A stretch of 64,000 bases of DNA from Trichocoleus sp. FACHB-40 (GTDB taxonomy: Bacteria; Cyanobacteriota; Cyanobacteriia; Cyanobacteriales; FACHB-T130): NCBI RefSeq assembly GCF_014695915.1, contig NZ_JACJPF010000043.1, positions 16,474 through 80,473 on the forward strand, in the 5' to 3' direction. The translations under genes and the position numbers were made by a program. Position 1 is the stretch's first letter; each line of letters opens with the position of its first letter. Below the pieces are notes generated by a model. That model was not told the DNA's origin, searched no databases, and saw nothing but the letters and a program-made list of their open reading frames with translations. Shown piece by piece: positions 42,450-50,666 of the stretch.

Positions 42450-44371
42450 AAATTTTTGTTCCAGGTCGCTTGTGTTTGTTTGGCGAACACAGCGATTGGG
42501 CGGGTGGCTATCGCCGGGTCAATCCTAATCTAGAAAAAGGCTACACGCTGCTGGTTGGTACAAATCAGGGACTTTATGCCGAAGTTAAGGCGAATCCAAC
42601 CCAGCTGATTTTACACGCTTCTCTGAGTAACGGCAGCCGTAAAACGTTGAATCTGCCGATGGAAACAGAGGTTTTACTTGCGGAAGCTCAAAAGGGCGGT
42701 TTTTGGAGTTATGCTGCTGGTGTTGCTTACCAACTTCTCAGTCACTACCAAGTTAAAGGGCTGGAAATCGACAATTATCTGACAGATTTGCCGATTCAAA
42801 AAGGGCTATCGTCGAGTGCGGCAATTTGTGTCCTGGTGGCGCGGGCCTTCAATCGCGCGTATGACTTAAAGATGACGGTTCGGGAAGAGATGGAGTTTGC
42901 CTATCTCGGTGAAATTACCACGCCTTCGGGATGTGGACGGATGGATCAGGCTTGTGCTTACGGAAATCAACCAATCCTGATGGTCTTTGATGGCGATCGC
43001 GCTGATGTCATTGAGCTTAAAATACGAAAGAATCTGTTTTTTGTAATTGTGGATCTTGGTGCTGGCAAAAATACGCAGGAAATACTGCGTCAGCTAAATC
43101 AGTGTTATCCCTTAGCCACCAATGCAGTGCAACAAAATGTACAGAAATATCTTGGTTCAATCAGTTCTCAAATTACTCTACAAGCAGTAGACGCGCTACA
43201 AAAAGGAGATGCTGAAGAAATTGGTACTTTGATGGAAATTGCCCAAACCCAATTTGACAAACATTTAATTCCCGCCTGTCCTTCCCAGTTAACCGCTCCT
43301 ATCTTACATCAAATTCTCAATTATGAGCCACTTAAACCCTATATTTTAGGGGGAAAAGGTGTTGGTTCGCAAGGGGATGGCACAGTACAATTTATTGTTA
43401 AAGACGAAGAAAGCCAGCAACAAGTCATAGAAATAATTAAACGGGATTTTCCTCAAATGCAAGCTTTAAGTTTAACAGTTCATTCGGATAAAAAAATTCG
43501 CAAAGCCGTGATTCCGGCTGGTGGTTTCGGCACTCGTTTGTTTCCAGCTACCAAAGCGGTGAAAAAAGAACTTTTTCCAATTATTGATAAAGATGGTCGT
43601 GCTAAGCCTGTAATTATGGCGATTGTTGAAGAAGCAATTAGCGGCGGTATAGAAGAAGTTGGGATAGTTGTGCAACCAAGCGATCGCGCAGTTTTTGAAG
43701 ATTTCTTTAAGGCACCACTCGCACCAGAACTTTACAAGAAGCTATCACCCCAAAATCAGGAATACAGCCAGTATCTCCAAGATTTAGGGAGCCGAATTAC
43801 GATTTTAAATCAAGACAAACCGGAAGGCTACGGTTATGCTGTATTCTGTACCAAAGAATGGGTAAAAGATGAGCCATTTCTGCTGATGCTGGGCGATCAT
43901 GTTTACTCATCGGACACGGGAACATCGTGTGCAGGTCAAATTTTAGATATCTACGAACAAGCCAATCAAAGCGTTGTTAGTTTGACTACGCTTCCCGCAG
44001 AAAGCCTTTATAAATCTGGCTGTGTTACAGGAAATTGGCAGGAGTTAAACTCAATTCTTTCTGTGACTCAACTCTCCGAAAAACCGACAATTGAGTATGC
44101 ACTCCAGCGTCTTCGTGTAGAGGGAATGGCAGAAGATCAGTTCTTATGTATATTTGGTTTGTATGTACTAACACCGAAAATTTTTGACTTTCTGGAAGAA
44201 AACATCAACAACAACACCCGCGACGAAAAAGGTGAATTTCAACTAACATCCTGTCTCGACAAATTGTGTAAAGAGGAGGGAATGACAGGATATGTTGTCA
44301 AAGGTAAGTGTTATGACACTGGATTACCGGATCCCTATCGGCAGACGATGATTGATTTTAGAAATGTATAG
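42446..44371 (+). CDS. Fused GHMP sugar kinase and sugar-1-phosphate nucleotidyltransferase
   Basis: I chose TTG 42446 as the start: GGAGGGG lies 6 nt upstream and the conserved MKIFVPGRLCLFGEHSDWAG begins exactly there. Residues 1-340 are a GHMP kinase (FGEHSDWAGG; ATP loop QKGLSSSAAICVL near 120; GGKGVGSQGDG near the end). Residues 350-641 are a GalU/RmlA-type nucleotidyltransferase (VIPAGGFGTRLFPATKAVKK, EGYGYAVFC, LMLGDHVYSS). A sugar phosphorylated at C1 would pass directly to nucleotide activation, as in the bifunctional FKP fucose enzyme but with the domain order reversed. Substrate is unknown. It is the last gene of the GT39 operon. Confidence 0.9.
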   Translation: MKIFVPGRLCLFGEHSDWAGGYRRVNPNLEKGYTLLVGTNQGLYAEVKANPTQLILHASLSNGSRKTLNLPMETEVLLAEAQKGGFWSYAAGVAYQLLSHYQVKGLEIDNYLTDLPIQKGLSSSAAICVLVARAFNRAYDLKMTVREEMEFAYLGEITTPSGCGRMDQACAYGNQPILMVFDGDRADVIELKIRKNLFFVIVDLGAGKNTQEILRQLNQCYPLATNAVQQNVQKYLGSISSQITLQAVDALQKGDAEEIGTLMEIAQTQFDKHLIPACPSQLTAPILHQILNYEPLKPYILGGKGVGSQGDGTVQFIVKDEESQQQVIEIIKRDFPQMQALSLTVHSDKKIRKAVIPAGGFGTRLFPATKAVKKELFPIIDKDGRAKPVIMAIVEEAISGGIEEVGIVVQPSDRAVFEDFFKAPLAPELYKKLSPQNQEYSQYLQDLGSRITILNQDKPEGYGYAVFCTKEWVKDEPFLLMLGDHVYSSDTGTSCAGQILDIYEQANQSVVSLTTLPAESLYKSGCVTGNWQELNSILSVTQLSEKPTIEYALQRLRVEGMAEDQFLCIFGLYVLTPKIFDFLEENINNNTRDEKGEFQLTSCLDKLCKEEGMTGYVVKGKCYDTGLPDPYRQTMIDFRNV

Positions 44372-44409
44372 TAGATAAGGATTTATACTTTTATCACCCT
44401 TTTAGGCTT

Positions 44410-44537
44410 TCCAATGAAAAAGCGCCTGGGAGTCTTGCCGTGTTTCGACCCCAAGCGCTTTTTCTTTTAAACTTGCTCCTCACACAAGAAGAGCATATCC
44501 CTGTTCAGTTCAAGAATAAGTCTGGAGAGTGACACTT
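44410..44537. repeat. Hairpin-bearing tandem duplication, copy 1
   Basis: The unit starts TCCAATGAAAAAGCGCCTGG and contains a 14-bp stem (44417-44430 with 44450-44463, one C/A mismatch) with T-runs on both strands, then GCTCCTCACACAAG, CATATCCCTGTTCA and GTGACACTTT. The second copy starts at 44566. It lies between convergent genes, so it can terminate both. Confidence 0.85.
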
Positions 44538-44565
44538 TAGAAAGTGGACGCTGTTAACATTTCTG

Positions 44566-44695
44566 TCCAATGAAAAAGCGCCTGGGAGTCTTGCCGTGTT
44601 TCGACCCCAGGCGCTTTTTCCTTTAAGCTCGCTCCTCACACAAGAGAAGCATATCCCTGTTCAATCCAACCAAGGGGTATGCCAAGTGACACTTT
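44566..44695. repeat. Hairpin-bearing tandem duplication, copy 2
   Basis: Second copy of the unit at 44410, 156 bp on. Its stem (GCGCCTGGG with CCCAGGCGC) is perfect, while copy 1 has one mismatch. The CTCCTCACACAAG, CATATCCCTGTTCAA and GTGACACTTT blocks are conserved; the stretch between them has diverged. Confidence 0.85.
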
Positions 44696-44709
44696 GATAA
44701 CTGACACTC

Positions 44710-46257
44710 TTAATGCAAGAAATGACGCACACCAGTGAATACCATCACCAAACCCAATTCATCCGCTGCTTGAATCGAATCTTGATCGCGCATACTGCCA
44801 CCCGGCTGAACAATCGCCACAATTCCCGCCCCTGCTGCTGTTCGCACCGAATCATCAAACGGAAAGAAACCATCGCTGGCAAGGGTGGCACCTTGAGATT
44901 TTTCCCCAGCTTGTTCAAGGGCAATTTTAACTGAGCCGACGCGATTCATTTGTCCGGCACCAACTCCTAAGGTAGCGCGATCGCCTGTTACTACAATTGC
45001 ATTAGACTTGACGTGCTTGCAAATCTTCCAGGCAAATAGCAATTCTTCGAGTTGATCTGGAGTCGGTTGCTTTTGGGTGACAACTTGCCACTCGGTGGAG
45101 GTTTCCACAACATCATCGGCAGCTTGCACCAGAAAACCACCAGCGATCGCTTTCACTGTATTTTCCGGGCCAGCACCTATATCTGGTAAAATCAAAACCC
45201 GCACCTTAGACTTAGCTGCCAGAATTTCCTGCGCCTCTGGGGTATAACCCGGTGCTACAACACATTCTAAAAATGTTTTCGTCAGCGCTGTTGCTGTCGG
45301 TTCATCAATCGACTTGTTTAGGGCTACAATCCCACCAAAAGCCGAAACTGCATCCGCATTGAAAGCCTTTTCATAAGCCTCAGACAGGCTATCTCCCACA
45401 GCCACACCGCAGGGATTCGTGTGCTTGAGAATCGCCGCCGCTGGCTTATCTGTAAATTCAGCAATAATTCGCCGCGCTGCTTCTAAATCAACTAAATTGT
45501 TGTAACTCAGTTCCTTTCCCTGGAGTTTTGTGGCCGCCGCCCATCCAGAGGCAACTTTTCCAGTTTGATACCACGCTGCCGCTTGATGGGGATTTTCGCC
45601 GTAGCGTAGAGATTGCAGCTGGTTTCCAGAAAGGGTAAAGCTTGTTTCTTCGCTTTCTTCCTCCTGTTTGCTGGCAAAGAGGTGGATGTAGGATGCGATC
45701 GCGCGATCGTAGTCCGCAGTGTGGGAAAATGCCTCGCAAGCACAAGCTTGCCGAAACTCTAAAGATGCCTCTTTACCATACTCTTTTAATTCTTTCAAGT
45801 AAGCATCGTACTGACCTGGATTACACAACACCGTTAGATGCTGGAAGTTTTTTGCAGATGCCCTTAACATAGCAGGGCCACCGATGTCAATCTGCTCAAT
45901 CGCCTCCGGCAAAGTTACACCCGGTTTAGCAATAGTCTGCTCAAAAGGATATAGATTCACCACCACTAAATCAATCGGACGAATTTGGTGATTTTCCAAA
46001 TCTGCCACATCTTGCGGCAAATCCCGACGCGCTAAGATACCGCCATGAATCCGGGGATGCAGCGTTTTGACTCGTCCCCCCAAAATCTCCGGAAACCCCG
46101 TGTAATCAGAAACTTTTGTTACTTTTAGCCCAGCATCTTTTAGGGCTTTGGCTGTTCCACCACTGCTGATGATATCAAACTCAAATTCCACTAGCTGACG
46201 GGCGAAATCGATTAGCCCGGTTTTATCAGATACACTCAGCAGCGCTAAACGTGGCAT
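44710..46257 (-). CDS. purH: Bifunctional AICAR transformylase / IMP cyclohydrolase
   Basis: PurH carries out the last two steps of purine synthesis to IMP. I use ATG 46257 (MPRLALLSVSDKTG), 515 residues, the usual bacterial length; the open frame up to 46362 adds 35 residues that are not family-like. The N-terminal MGS-like cyclohydrolase domain shows FDIISSGGTAKAL and RVKTLHPRIHGGILARRD. The transformylase part shows SLRYGENPHQAAAWY, KHTNPCGVAVG and GAGQMNRVGSVKIA. It is convergent with the sugar kinase gene and lies downstream of psaL behind two hairpins. Confidence 0.97.
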   Translation of the reverse strand: MPRLALLSVSDKTGLIDFARQLVEFEFDIISSGGTAKALKDAGLKVTKVSDYTGFPEILGGRVKTLHPRIHGGILARRDLPQDVADLENHQIRPIDLVVVNLYPFEQTIAKPGVTLPEAIEQIDIGGPAMLRASAKNFQHLTVLCNPGQYDAYLKELKEYGKEASLEFRQACACEAFSHTADYDRAIASYIHLFASKQEEESEETSFTLSGNQLQSLRYGENPHQAAAWYQTGKVASGWAAATKLQGKELSYNNLVDLEAARRIIAEFTDKPAAAILKHTNPCGVAVGDSLSEAYEKAFNADAVSAFGGIVALNKSIDEPTATALTKTFLECVVAPGYTPEAQEILAAKSKVRVLILPDIGAGPENTVKAIAGGFLVQAADDVVETSTEWQVVTQKQPTPDQLEELLFAWKICKHVKSNAIVVTGDRATLGVGAGQMNRVGSVKIALEQAGEKSQGATLASDGFFPFDDSVRTAAGAGIVAIVQPGGSMRDQDSIQAADELGLVMVFTGVRHFLH

Positions 46258-46321
46258 CACGGTAAAACTTTCCCTTTGTCCAACATCATTAAGGATAAAT
46301 GCGATCGCTCTCCTTCTGCAC

Positions 46322-46409
46322 AAAAAGACGAACCCTGCCCTCACGGCATGGGCAGGGTTCATTTAGTAGTCTTTAATACTGGAAGCCTTTTATAACAAAA
46401 GGTTTCCAG
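46322..46409 (-). terminator. Double hairpin terminator after psaL
   Basis: CTGGAAGCCTTTT (46379-46391) pairs with AAAAGGTTTCCAG (46397-46409), and GAACCCTGCCC (46330-46340) pairs perfectly with GGGCAGGGTTC (46350-46360), followed on the minus strand by GTCTTTTTG. They separate psaL from purH. No psaI-like reading frame is present here. Confidence 0.85.
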
Positions 46410-46432
46410 GCTACTGTTGCTCTTTTACAGAA

Positions 46433-46951
46433 TTACCCATTGAAGAGGTTCTGGAGGATTTCTACGTTAGAAATCAACAGGTAGGCGAATGCCGCGCCAC
46501 CAATTCCACCAATCAGAAAACCACTGCCATACTCATTCCAACCTTCCTGTGTTTTCAGGGCAGCGTCGGGAGCAGGTGTTGTAATCGTTTGTGTGGGTTC
46601 GGGAGGATTACTAGAGGCATACAGAGATAGGGAAATTGTCAAAATGACAATCAAGCCCACCGTTGACATCAAACCAGCCAAGTTCGCCACATCGGTGTCC
46701 CGCAGTGGGCCCAGCTTAGCAAACGGGCCAATCAGCCAATAACCATGAGCCATGCCAACTTCTAGTCCCCGGCGGAAGGGTGACAGACCTTTGCGATAGG
46801 CTGGCAAGTTATTGATGAAAGCTTTCGTGAAACCGGAAGCATTAATCGGTGTTGCTAAATTGCCATTTTGCGGGTCGCCAGCGATGTGAACAACTTCCCG
46901 ATTTCTGATATCGCTGGGACGATTTTTTGATTCACTAATTGCTTGTACCAT
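46433..46951 (-). CDS. psaL: Photosystem I reaction center subunit XI (PsaL)
   Basis: PsaL is the thylakoid membrane subunit at the interface of PSI oligomers. Recognised from VVHIAGDPQNGNLATPIN, AYRKGLSPFRRGLEVGMAHG and GPFAKLGPLRDTDVANLAG, with later helices in LMSTVGLIVILTISLSLYA and GFLIGGIGGAAFAYLLI. I use ATG 46951 (MVQAISESK), 172 residues, because AGGTGAAG precedes it; the frame runs 15 codons further into repeat DNA. The loop after helix 2 has a proline-rich stretch (NPPEPTQTITTPAPD). It follows psaF-psaJ on the same strand with a 17-bp-stem hairpin in the gap. Confidence 0.96.
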   Translation of the reverse strand: MVQAISESKNRPSDIRNREVVHIAGDPQNGNLATPINASGFTKAFINNLPAYRKGLSPFRRGLEVGMAHGYWLIGPFAKLGPLRDTDVANLAGLMSTVGLIVILTISLSLYASSNPPEPTQTITTPAPDAALKTQEGWNEYGSGFLIGGIGGAAFAYLLISNVEILQNLFNG

Positions 46952-46988
46952 AATTTTCTTCACCTTTAGTGAGGGTAATTTCATTCTA

Positions 46989-47037
46989 TTAGTCATTAGT
47001 CATTAAAAGCAGCTAATAACTAATGACTAATGACTAA
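46989..47037. repeat. 17-bp-stem inverted repeat between psaJ and psaL
   Basis: TTAGTCATTAGTCATTA (46989-47005) pairs perfectly with TAATGACTAATGACTAA (47021-47037). It is related to the TAATGGCTAA repeats elsewhere and may act as an attenuator or mRNA-stability element within psaFJL. Confidence 0.8.
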
Positions 47038-47042
47038 AAAGC

Positions 47043-47177
47043 TTACGGCATTGGATGGAAAAGCAGGTCTGGGAAATAGTAGATAAAGAAAGCCAAAAGA
47101 GCCGCTTGAACGGATATCCAAACAATACCTAGAACCGGGGCTAGGGAAAGATACTTGATGAAATATTGCAACTGCAT
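47043..47177 (-). CDS. psaJ: Photosystem I reaction center subunit IX (PsaJ)
   Basis: The 44-residue single-helix protein reads MQLQYFIKYLSLAPVLGIVW, continuing ISVQAALLAFFIYYFPDLLF and ending HPMP, the standard PsaJ pattern. PsaJ sits next to PsaF in the PSI core and helps orient its excitation-energy transfer and donor side. A GGAGAAT ribosome-binding site precedes ATG 47177. It follows psaF by 39 bp and is surely co-transcribed. Confidence 0.97.
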   Translation of the reverse strand: MQLQYFIKYLSLAPVLGIVWISVQAALLAFFIYYFPDLLFHPMP

Positions 47178-47216
47178 GAATTATTCTCCAAAACAAGTCA
47201 AAGATTTCAATGAAAC

Positions 47217-47714
47217 CTAGCGAATTGAGACAGGAATCTCATCTTCTTTGGCAGTCAATTTACCTGTGAGTAATTCGTTGACTGCTGCCAAAGGCCAAGT
47301 GAAGCCGGAGAGCATCAAGCTTACTGCCCGTGGAACATCAATGATGATTTCTCTCATCTCTGGTGAAGCTTCTTTTTTCACCGATTGGATGTAAGAGCGA
47401 CCAACCCAACCAATCCAACCTGCGATATATAGAAACAGAATGCCAGGAATGATAAAATCACCAGCACGATTTAGGCGACCATCTACAATCAAGTGGGGTA
47501 AACCCTCTGGGCCGCAGTATGCCTGAGCATAACGCTCAAAGCGCTTACGTCCGGAATCTGGGTCGAAGTTAGTGTTACGGGCGTTTTCAGCACGTTGCTG
47601 GAACGCTGGGGACTCGCTACAAGGCACCAGTCCAGCCACTTCATCAGCAGATGCACTTGGGGCAAAGTTAGCCCAAATACAAATGGCAAAAATCAAAGCT
47701 AACAATCGTCTCAT
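47217..47714 (-). CDS. psaF: Photosystem I subunit III, plastocyanin/cytochrome c6 docking (PsaF)
   Basis: PsaF lies on the lumenal donor side of PSI. I start at ATG 47714 ([20 protein letters not shown]), 165 residues: it gives a proper Sec-type signal peptide cleaved after SASA, and AAAGGA lies upstream. The frame extends to 47786 without support. Conserved parts are [40 protein letters not shown] (paired lumenal cysteines) and the membrane helix [20 protein letters not shown]. First gene of psaF-psaJ-psaL, divergent from tsaD. Confidence 0.97.
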   Translation of the reverse strand: MRRLLALIFAICIWANFAPSASADEVAGLVPCSESPAFQQRAENARNTNFDPDSGRKRFERYAQAYCGPEGLPHLIVDGRLNRAGDFIIPGILFLYIAGWIGWVGRSYIQSVKKEASPEMREIIIDVPRAVSLMLSGFTWPLAAVNELLTGKLTAKEDEIPVSIR

Positions 47715-47816
47715 AGGATTGTTTCCTTTTGTTACAACTTGACAATGTTTGTGTACAAAACAGGGCGCTTGTTTGTACGAAAGCAATCATGTATCGATAT
47801 ATTAAAGTACCAGTGA

Positions 47817-47891
47817 ATGGCGACCGTATTAGCGATTGAAACAAGTTGTGACGAAACAGCGGTAGCGTTTGTTAAAAATCGTCATATTTAA
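47817..47891 (+). pseudogene. Duplicated 5' fragment of tsaD
   Basis: ATG 47817 opens a 24-codon frame ([20 protein letters not shown] then NRHI) that is nearly identical to the first 22 residues of TsaD, then stops at TAA 47889-47891, 10 bp before the tsaD ATG. DNA similarity spans about 47804-47882 versus 47889-47967, period 85 bp, with scattered differences. It could be a dead duplication or act as an upstream reading frame affecting tsaD translation. Confidence 0.85.
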
Positions 47892-47901
47892 GTAGCAGTA
47901 A

Positions 47902-48939
47902 ATGACAACAGTATTAGCGATTGAAACAAGTTGTGACGAAACAGCAGTAGCGATTGTTAAAAATCGTGAAGTTTGCAGTAGCGTCGTTTCCTCCCAAATC
48001 TCTGTCCATCAGCAGTATGGCGGCGTTGTACCGGAAGTAGCTTCGCGTCAGCACGTCGAAACTATTAACTTTTGTGTAGAACAAGCTCTCCAAGATGCTC
48101 AAGTTGAATGGGGGGCAATTGATGGAATTGCAGCAACCGCAGCACCGGGTTTGGTGGGAGCGTTGTTAGTAGGTTTGACTACTGCTAAAACTCTTGCTAT
48201 CGTCCACCAGAAACCTTTTGTCGGCATCCATCATTTGGAGGGTCATATTTATGCTTCGTATCTAAGCGACCCAGCTTTACAAGCGCCTTTTTTGTGTCTG
48301 TTGGTTTCTGGCGGACACACTAGCTTGATTTATGTCAAAGATTGTGGTGTGTACGAAACGCTGGGGGAAACCCGCGATGATGCTGCGGGGGAAGCTTTTG
48401 ATAAGGTGGCGCGATTGTTAAATCTTGGTTATCCTGGGGGGCCAGTAATTGACCGACTGGCGCGAGAGGGAAATCCCCAAGCTTATCCTTTACCGGAGGG
48501 AAATGTGGGGTTGCCTGGTGGCGGCTATCATCCCTACGATTCTAGTTTTAGTGGCTTAAAGACGGCGGTGTTGCGGCTGGTGCAAAAGTTGCAGCAGCAG
48601 GGTGGATTGCTGCCAGTGAAAGATATTGCTGCGAGTTTCCAAGAGAGTGTATCGCGAAGTTTGACTAAAAGAGCGATCGCTTGCGCTATTGACTACGGTC
48701 TTGAAACTATCGTTATCGGTGGCGGTGTCGCTGCTAACAGCGGACTAAGAAGCCATCTCGCTGCCGCTGCTGCCACTCGCAACCTGCGGGTACTATTCCC
48801 GGATCTCAAGTTTTGCACCGACAATGCGGCAATGATTGGCTGTGCCGCCGCTGAACACCTTAAGCGGGGTCATACCTCCCGGTTGACTTTGGGTGTTCAG
48901 TCCCGCCTTGCTATGACTGATGTCATGCAGCTTTACTAG
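47902..48939 (+). CDS. tsaD: tRNA N6-adenosine threonylcarbamoyltransferase
   Basis: TsaD transfers threonylcarbamoyl to A37 of ANN-decoding tRNAs (t6A), in the cytoplasm with TsaB/TsaE partners. The 345-residue product has the ASKHA-type start [16 protein letters not shown], metal-binding His111 and His115 in [41 protein letters not shown] and [10 protein letters not shown] with the third metal ligand Asp. The start at 47902 is unambiguous. Directly upstream lies a duplicated copy of its first 22 codons. Divergent from psaF, an arrangement I also know from other cyanobacteria. A TsaC-type gene for the preceding step lies at 55711. Confidence 0.97.
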   Translation: MTTVLAIETSCDETAVAIVKNREVCSSVVSSQISVHQQYGGVVPEVASRQHVETINFCVEQALQDAQVEWGAIDGIAATAAPGLVGALLVGLTTAKTLAIVHQKPFVGIHHLEGHIYASYLSDPALQAPFLCLLVSGGHTSLIYVKDCGVYETLGETRDDAAGEAFDKVARLLNLGYPGGPVIDRLAREGNPQAYPLPEGNVGLPGGGYHPYDSSFSGLKTAVLRLVQKLQQQGGLLPVKDIAASFQESVSRSLTKRAIACAIDYGLETIVIGGGVAANSGLRSHLAAAAATRNLRVLFPDLKFCTDNAAMIGCAAAEHLKRGHTSRLTLGVQSRLAMTDVMQLY

Positions 48940-49048
48940 GGGATGGGGAATTGGGAATTGGGATTGGTAACTCTCCCAGTCTCCAGCTCCCAGCCCCTAG
49001 TCGCCAGTCCCTTCATCTAATAATGTTTTGTATATCCCAAAACGGAGA

Positions 49049-49405
49049 CTAGCAGGGAACTTTGCTCAACGCGATCTCCCGATTTCTTTCGGACAGCTGT
49101 TGCAGATTTAGCTGATTATCCTCATCTATGAGGTTTTCTTTCTGTAAAAGCTCATAAATAGTTAAACATAGTAGCATTTCCACCTGACTAACCTGTTCGC
49201 TAAGCCAGTGATGAGTAGCAGCATTGTCCGGAAAGTGGTCGATACATTCCTTGGTGTAGCGGCGAAATTCTCTCACCTGGTTCAAAATTTGTACCAAATA
49301 GCTAGGACACTCACAGGCGATCACATCCGCTGCCTCACAAATAGCCAGTAGCTGTTCGTCAGGAAACTCTGGTGAGATTTGGATTGTCTGGCTGCGATCG
49401 CTCAT
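49049..49405 (-). CDS. Hypothetical helical protein, 118 residues
   Basis: This soluble all-helical protein contains EQLLAICEAADVIACECPSY and ILNQVREFRRYTKECIDHFP, and ends with SERNREIALSKVPC. Cysteines (CEAADVIACECP) might bind a metal, but no known motif is clear. The composition suggests a conserved cyanobacterial protein of unknown function. It is convergent with tsaD, and GGGGATTGGG/CCCCTAGTCGCC short repeats lie between them (48940-49015). I find no operon partner. Confidence 0.65.
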   Translation of the reverse strand: MSDRSQTIQISPEFPDEQLLAICEAADVIACECPSYLVQILNQVREFRRYTKECIDHFPDNAATHHWLSEQVSQVEMLLCLTIYELLQKENLIDEDNQLNLQQLSERNREIALSKVPC

Positions 49406-49618
49406 AATGCTTAAATCTTTGTAAACTTTTCTAGTTTAACAATTTTAGCTTGATAAAATATAAAGCTGACTTAATTTATGGGTTATTTATCTTAAGTCTG
49501 AAAGCTAAACAAAGCAAAAAGCCCAAAATTCTTGATGAAAGTATAAGAGCCAGTCTTATCCCAAGGATAGGATTAGCGATCGCTATACCTACCCTATCTT
49601 TGGGATGGTTTATTCTTT

Positions 49619-50572
49619 CTACGAAGAATGAGCCGCCACAATATTGCGAATTTGGGTAGCAACTGTCTCTGGTTGCTCCACCATCGACAAATGTCCGCAA
49701 TCAGGAATTTCCATAACGTTATAACCGCAAGCCTGAAACAGCGGATGAAAGCTTGCCAGATGACGCACATACTGGGGTTCCATCACCGTATCCTTAGCAC
49801 CAGCAATGAAATAAACAGGCTGCAATAGGCGCGAAACCACTTGCGGTAAGCGGTTCACTTCTGCTTCCGTCGTCGAATCCAGCAAAGTTAAGAGCGCCGC
49901 TTCCTGGTCAGCCGTGAGGAAATCAATCAACCGCTGCCGTCCCCAAACCCTAGCAATCGGACGTGCCACCTGCGCCCGCGTAAAGGGCAAATCAATCCCC
50001 GGCACATAGCACAGCCAACGCGGGCGAACTTTCAACAACTGCTGACCAGCAGCCCGAAACTGATCAAATGCTTCCTTGAGATAAATCCCACCGCCAGCAT
50101 TGATGCAGACAACGCCCTTGACACGATCGGGATGCTGATCTGCTGTCCAAAGGGCAATGCTACCGCCTAACGAATGACCAATCAGCCAAGCATTAGAAAT
50201 ATTCAGCTTTTGTAACAAAATGCCCAAATCACGGCCATAGGCAGCTGGAGTGTACTGCCAAAGGCTTAAACTGACAGATTCTTGATTTTCCCCAGTTTTA
50301 GACAAAAGCGATCGCGTCTCGGCAAGATTGTCCCTATTTCTATTTTTGATTGCTTCCTGCCTATGTTCTTTTGGCGGAGGTTGCGAACCCCCAAACCCCC
50401 GTAAATCATAAGATAGACACTGATAATCTGGCGAGAGTCGGTCAATTAACGGTTGCCAATACCGACGGCTTAAGAGCCAGCCGTGAATGAAGACCAAGAC
50501 AGGGGTAGATGTTGCAGTGGGAGCCGTCAAATCGTAGGTGTGCCGAACTCCCAGGATTTCTATAGTTGCCAT
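49619..50572 (-). CDS. Alpha/beta hydrolase
   Basis: The 317-residue protein is a classical alpha/beta hydrolase: oxyanion-hole motif FIHGWLLS (28-35), SYDLRGFGGS (54-63), nucleophile Ser134 in LIGHSLGGSIALW, acid Asp261 in GAKDTVM and His294 in PDCGHLSMVEQPE. A 40-residue polar insert (about 65-105) follows the second strand loop. No signal peptide. Substrate unknown; haloperoxidase- or esterase-like enzymes are the nearest general class. It is followed downstream on the same strand only by the 118-residue gene, 210 bp away. Confidence 0.9.
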   Translation of the reverse strand: MATIEILGVRHTYDLTAPTATSTPVLVFIHGWLLSRRYWQPLIDRLSPDYQCLSYDLRGFGGSQPPPKEHRQEAIKNRNRDNLAETRSLLSKTGENQESVSLSLWQYTPAAYGRDLGILLQKLNISNAWLIGHSLGGSIALWTADQHPDRVKGVVCINAGGGIYLKEAFDQFRAAGQQLLKVRPRWLCYVPGIDLPFTRAQVARPIARVWGRQRLIDFLTADQEAALLTLLDSTTEAEVNRLPQVVSRLLQPVYFIAGAKDTVMEPQYVRHLASFHPLFQACGYNVMEIPDCGHLSMVEQPETVATQIRNIVAAHSS

Positions 50573-50666
50573 ATGTTGATCCTATCCTGAAGTTCCGCCT
50601 TCCTTAGTCAACAGGTCAGTTGCTAATGGCTTGTCAAACGCCATTTACCTATTAGCTGTCAGCTTA

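Noticed and set aside
46258..46432. Possible psaI between psaL and purH
   Set aside because: The stretch holds two terminator hairpins and no single-helix reading frame resembling PsaI.
49450..49659. 69-codon plus-strand frame with a hydrophobic segment
   Set aside because: It starts with TTG, has no ribosome-binding site and overlaps the conserved 3' end of the hydrolase gene on the other strand.
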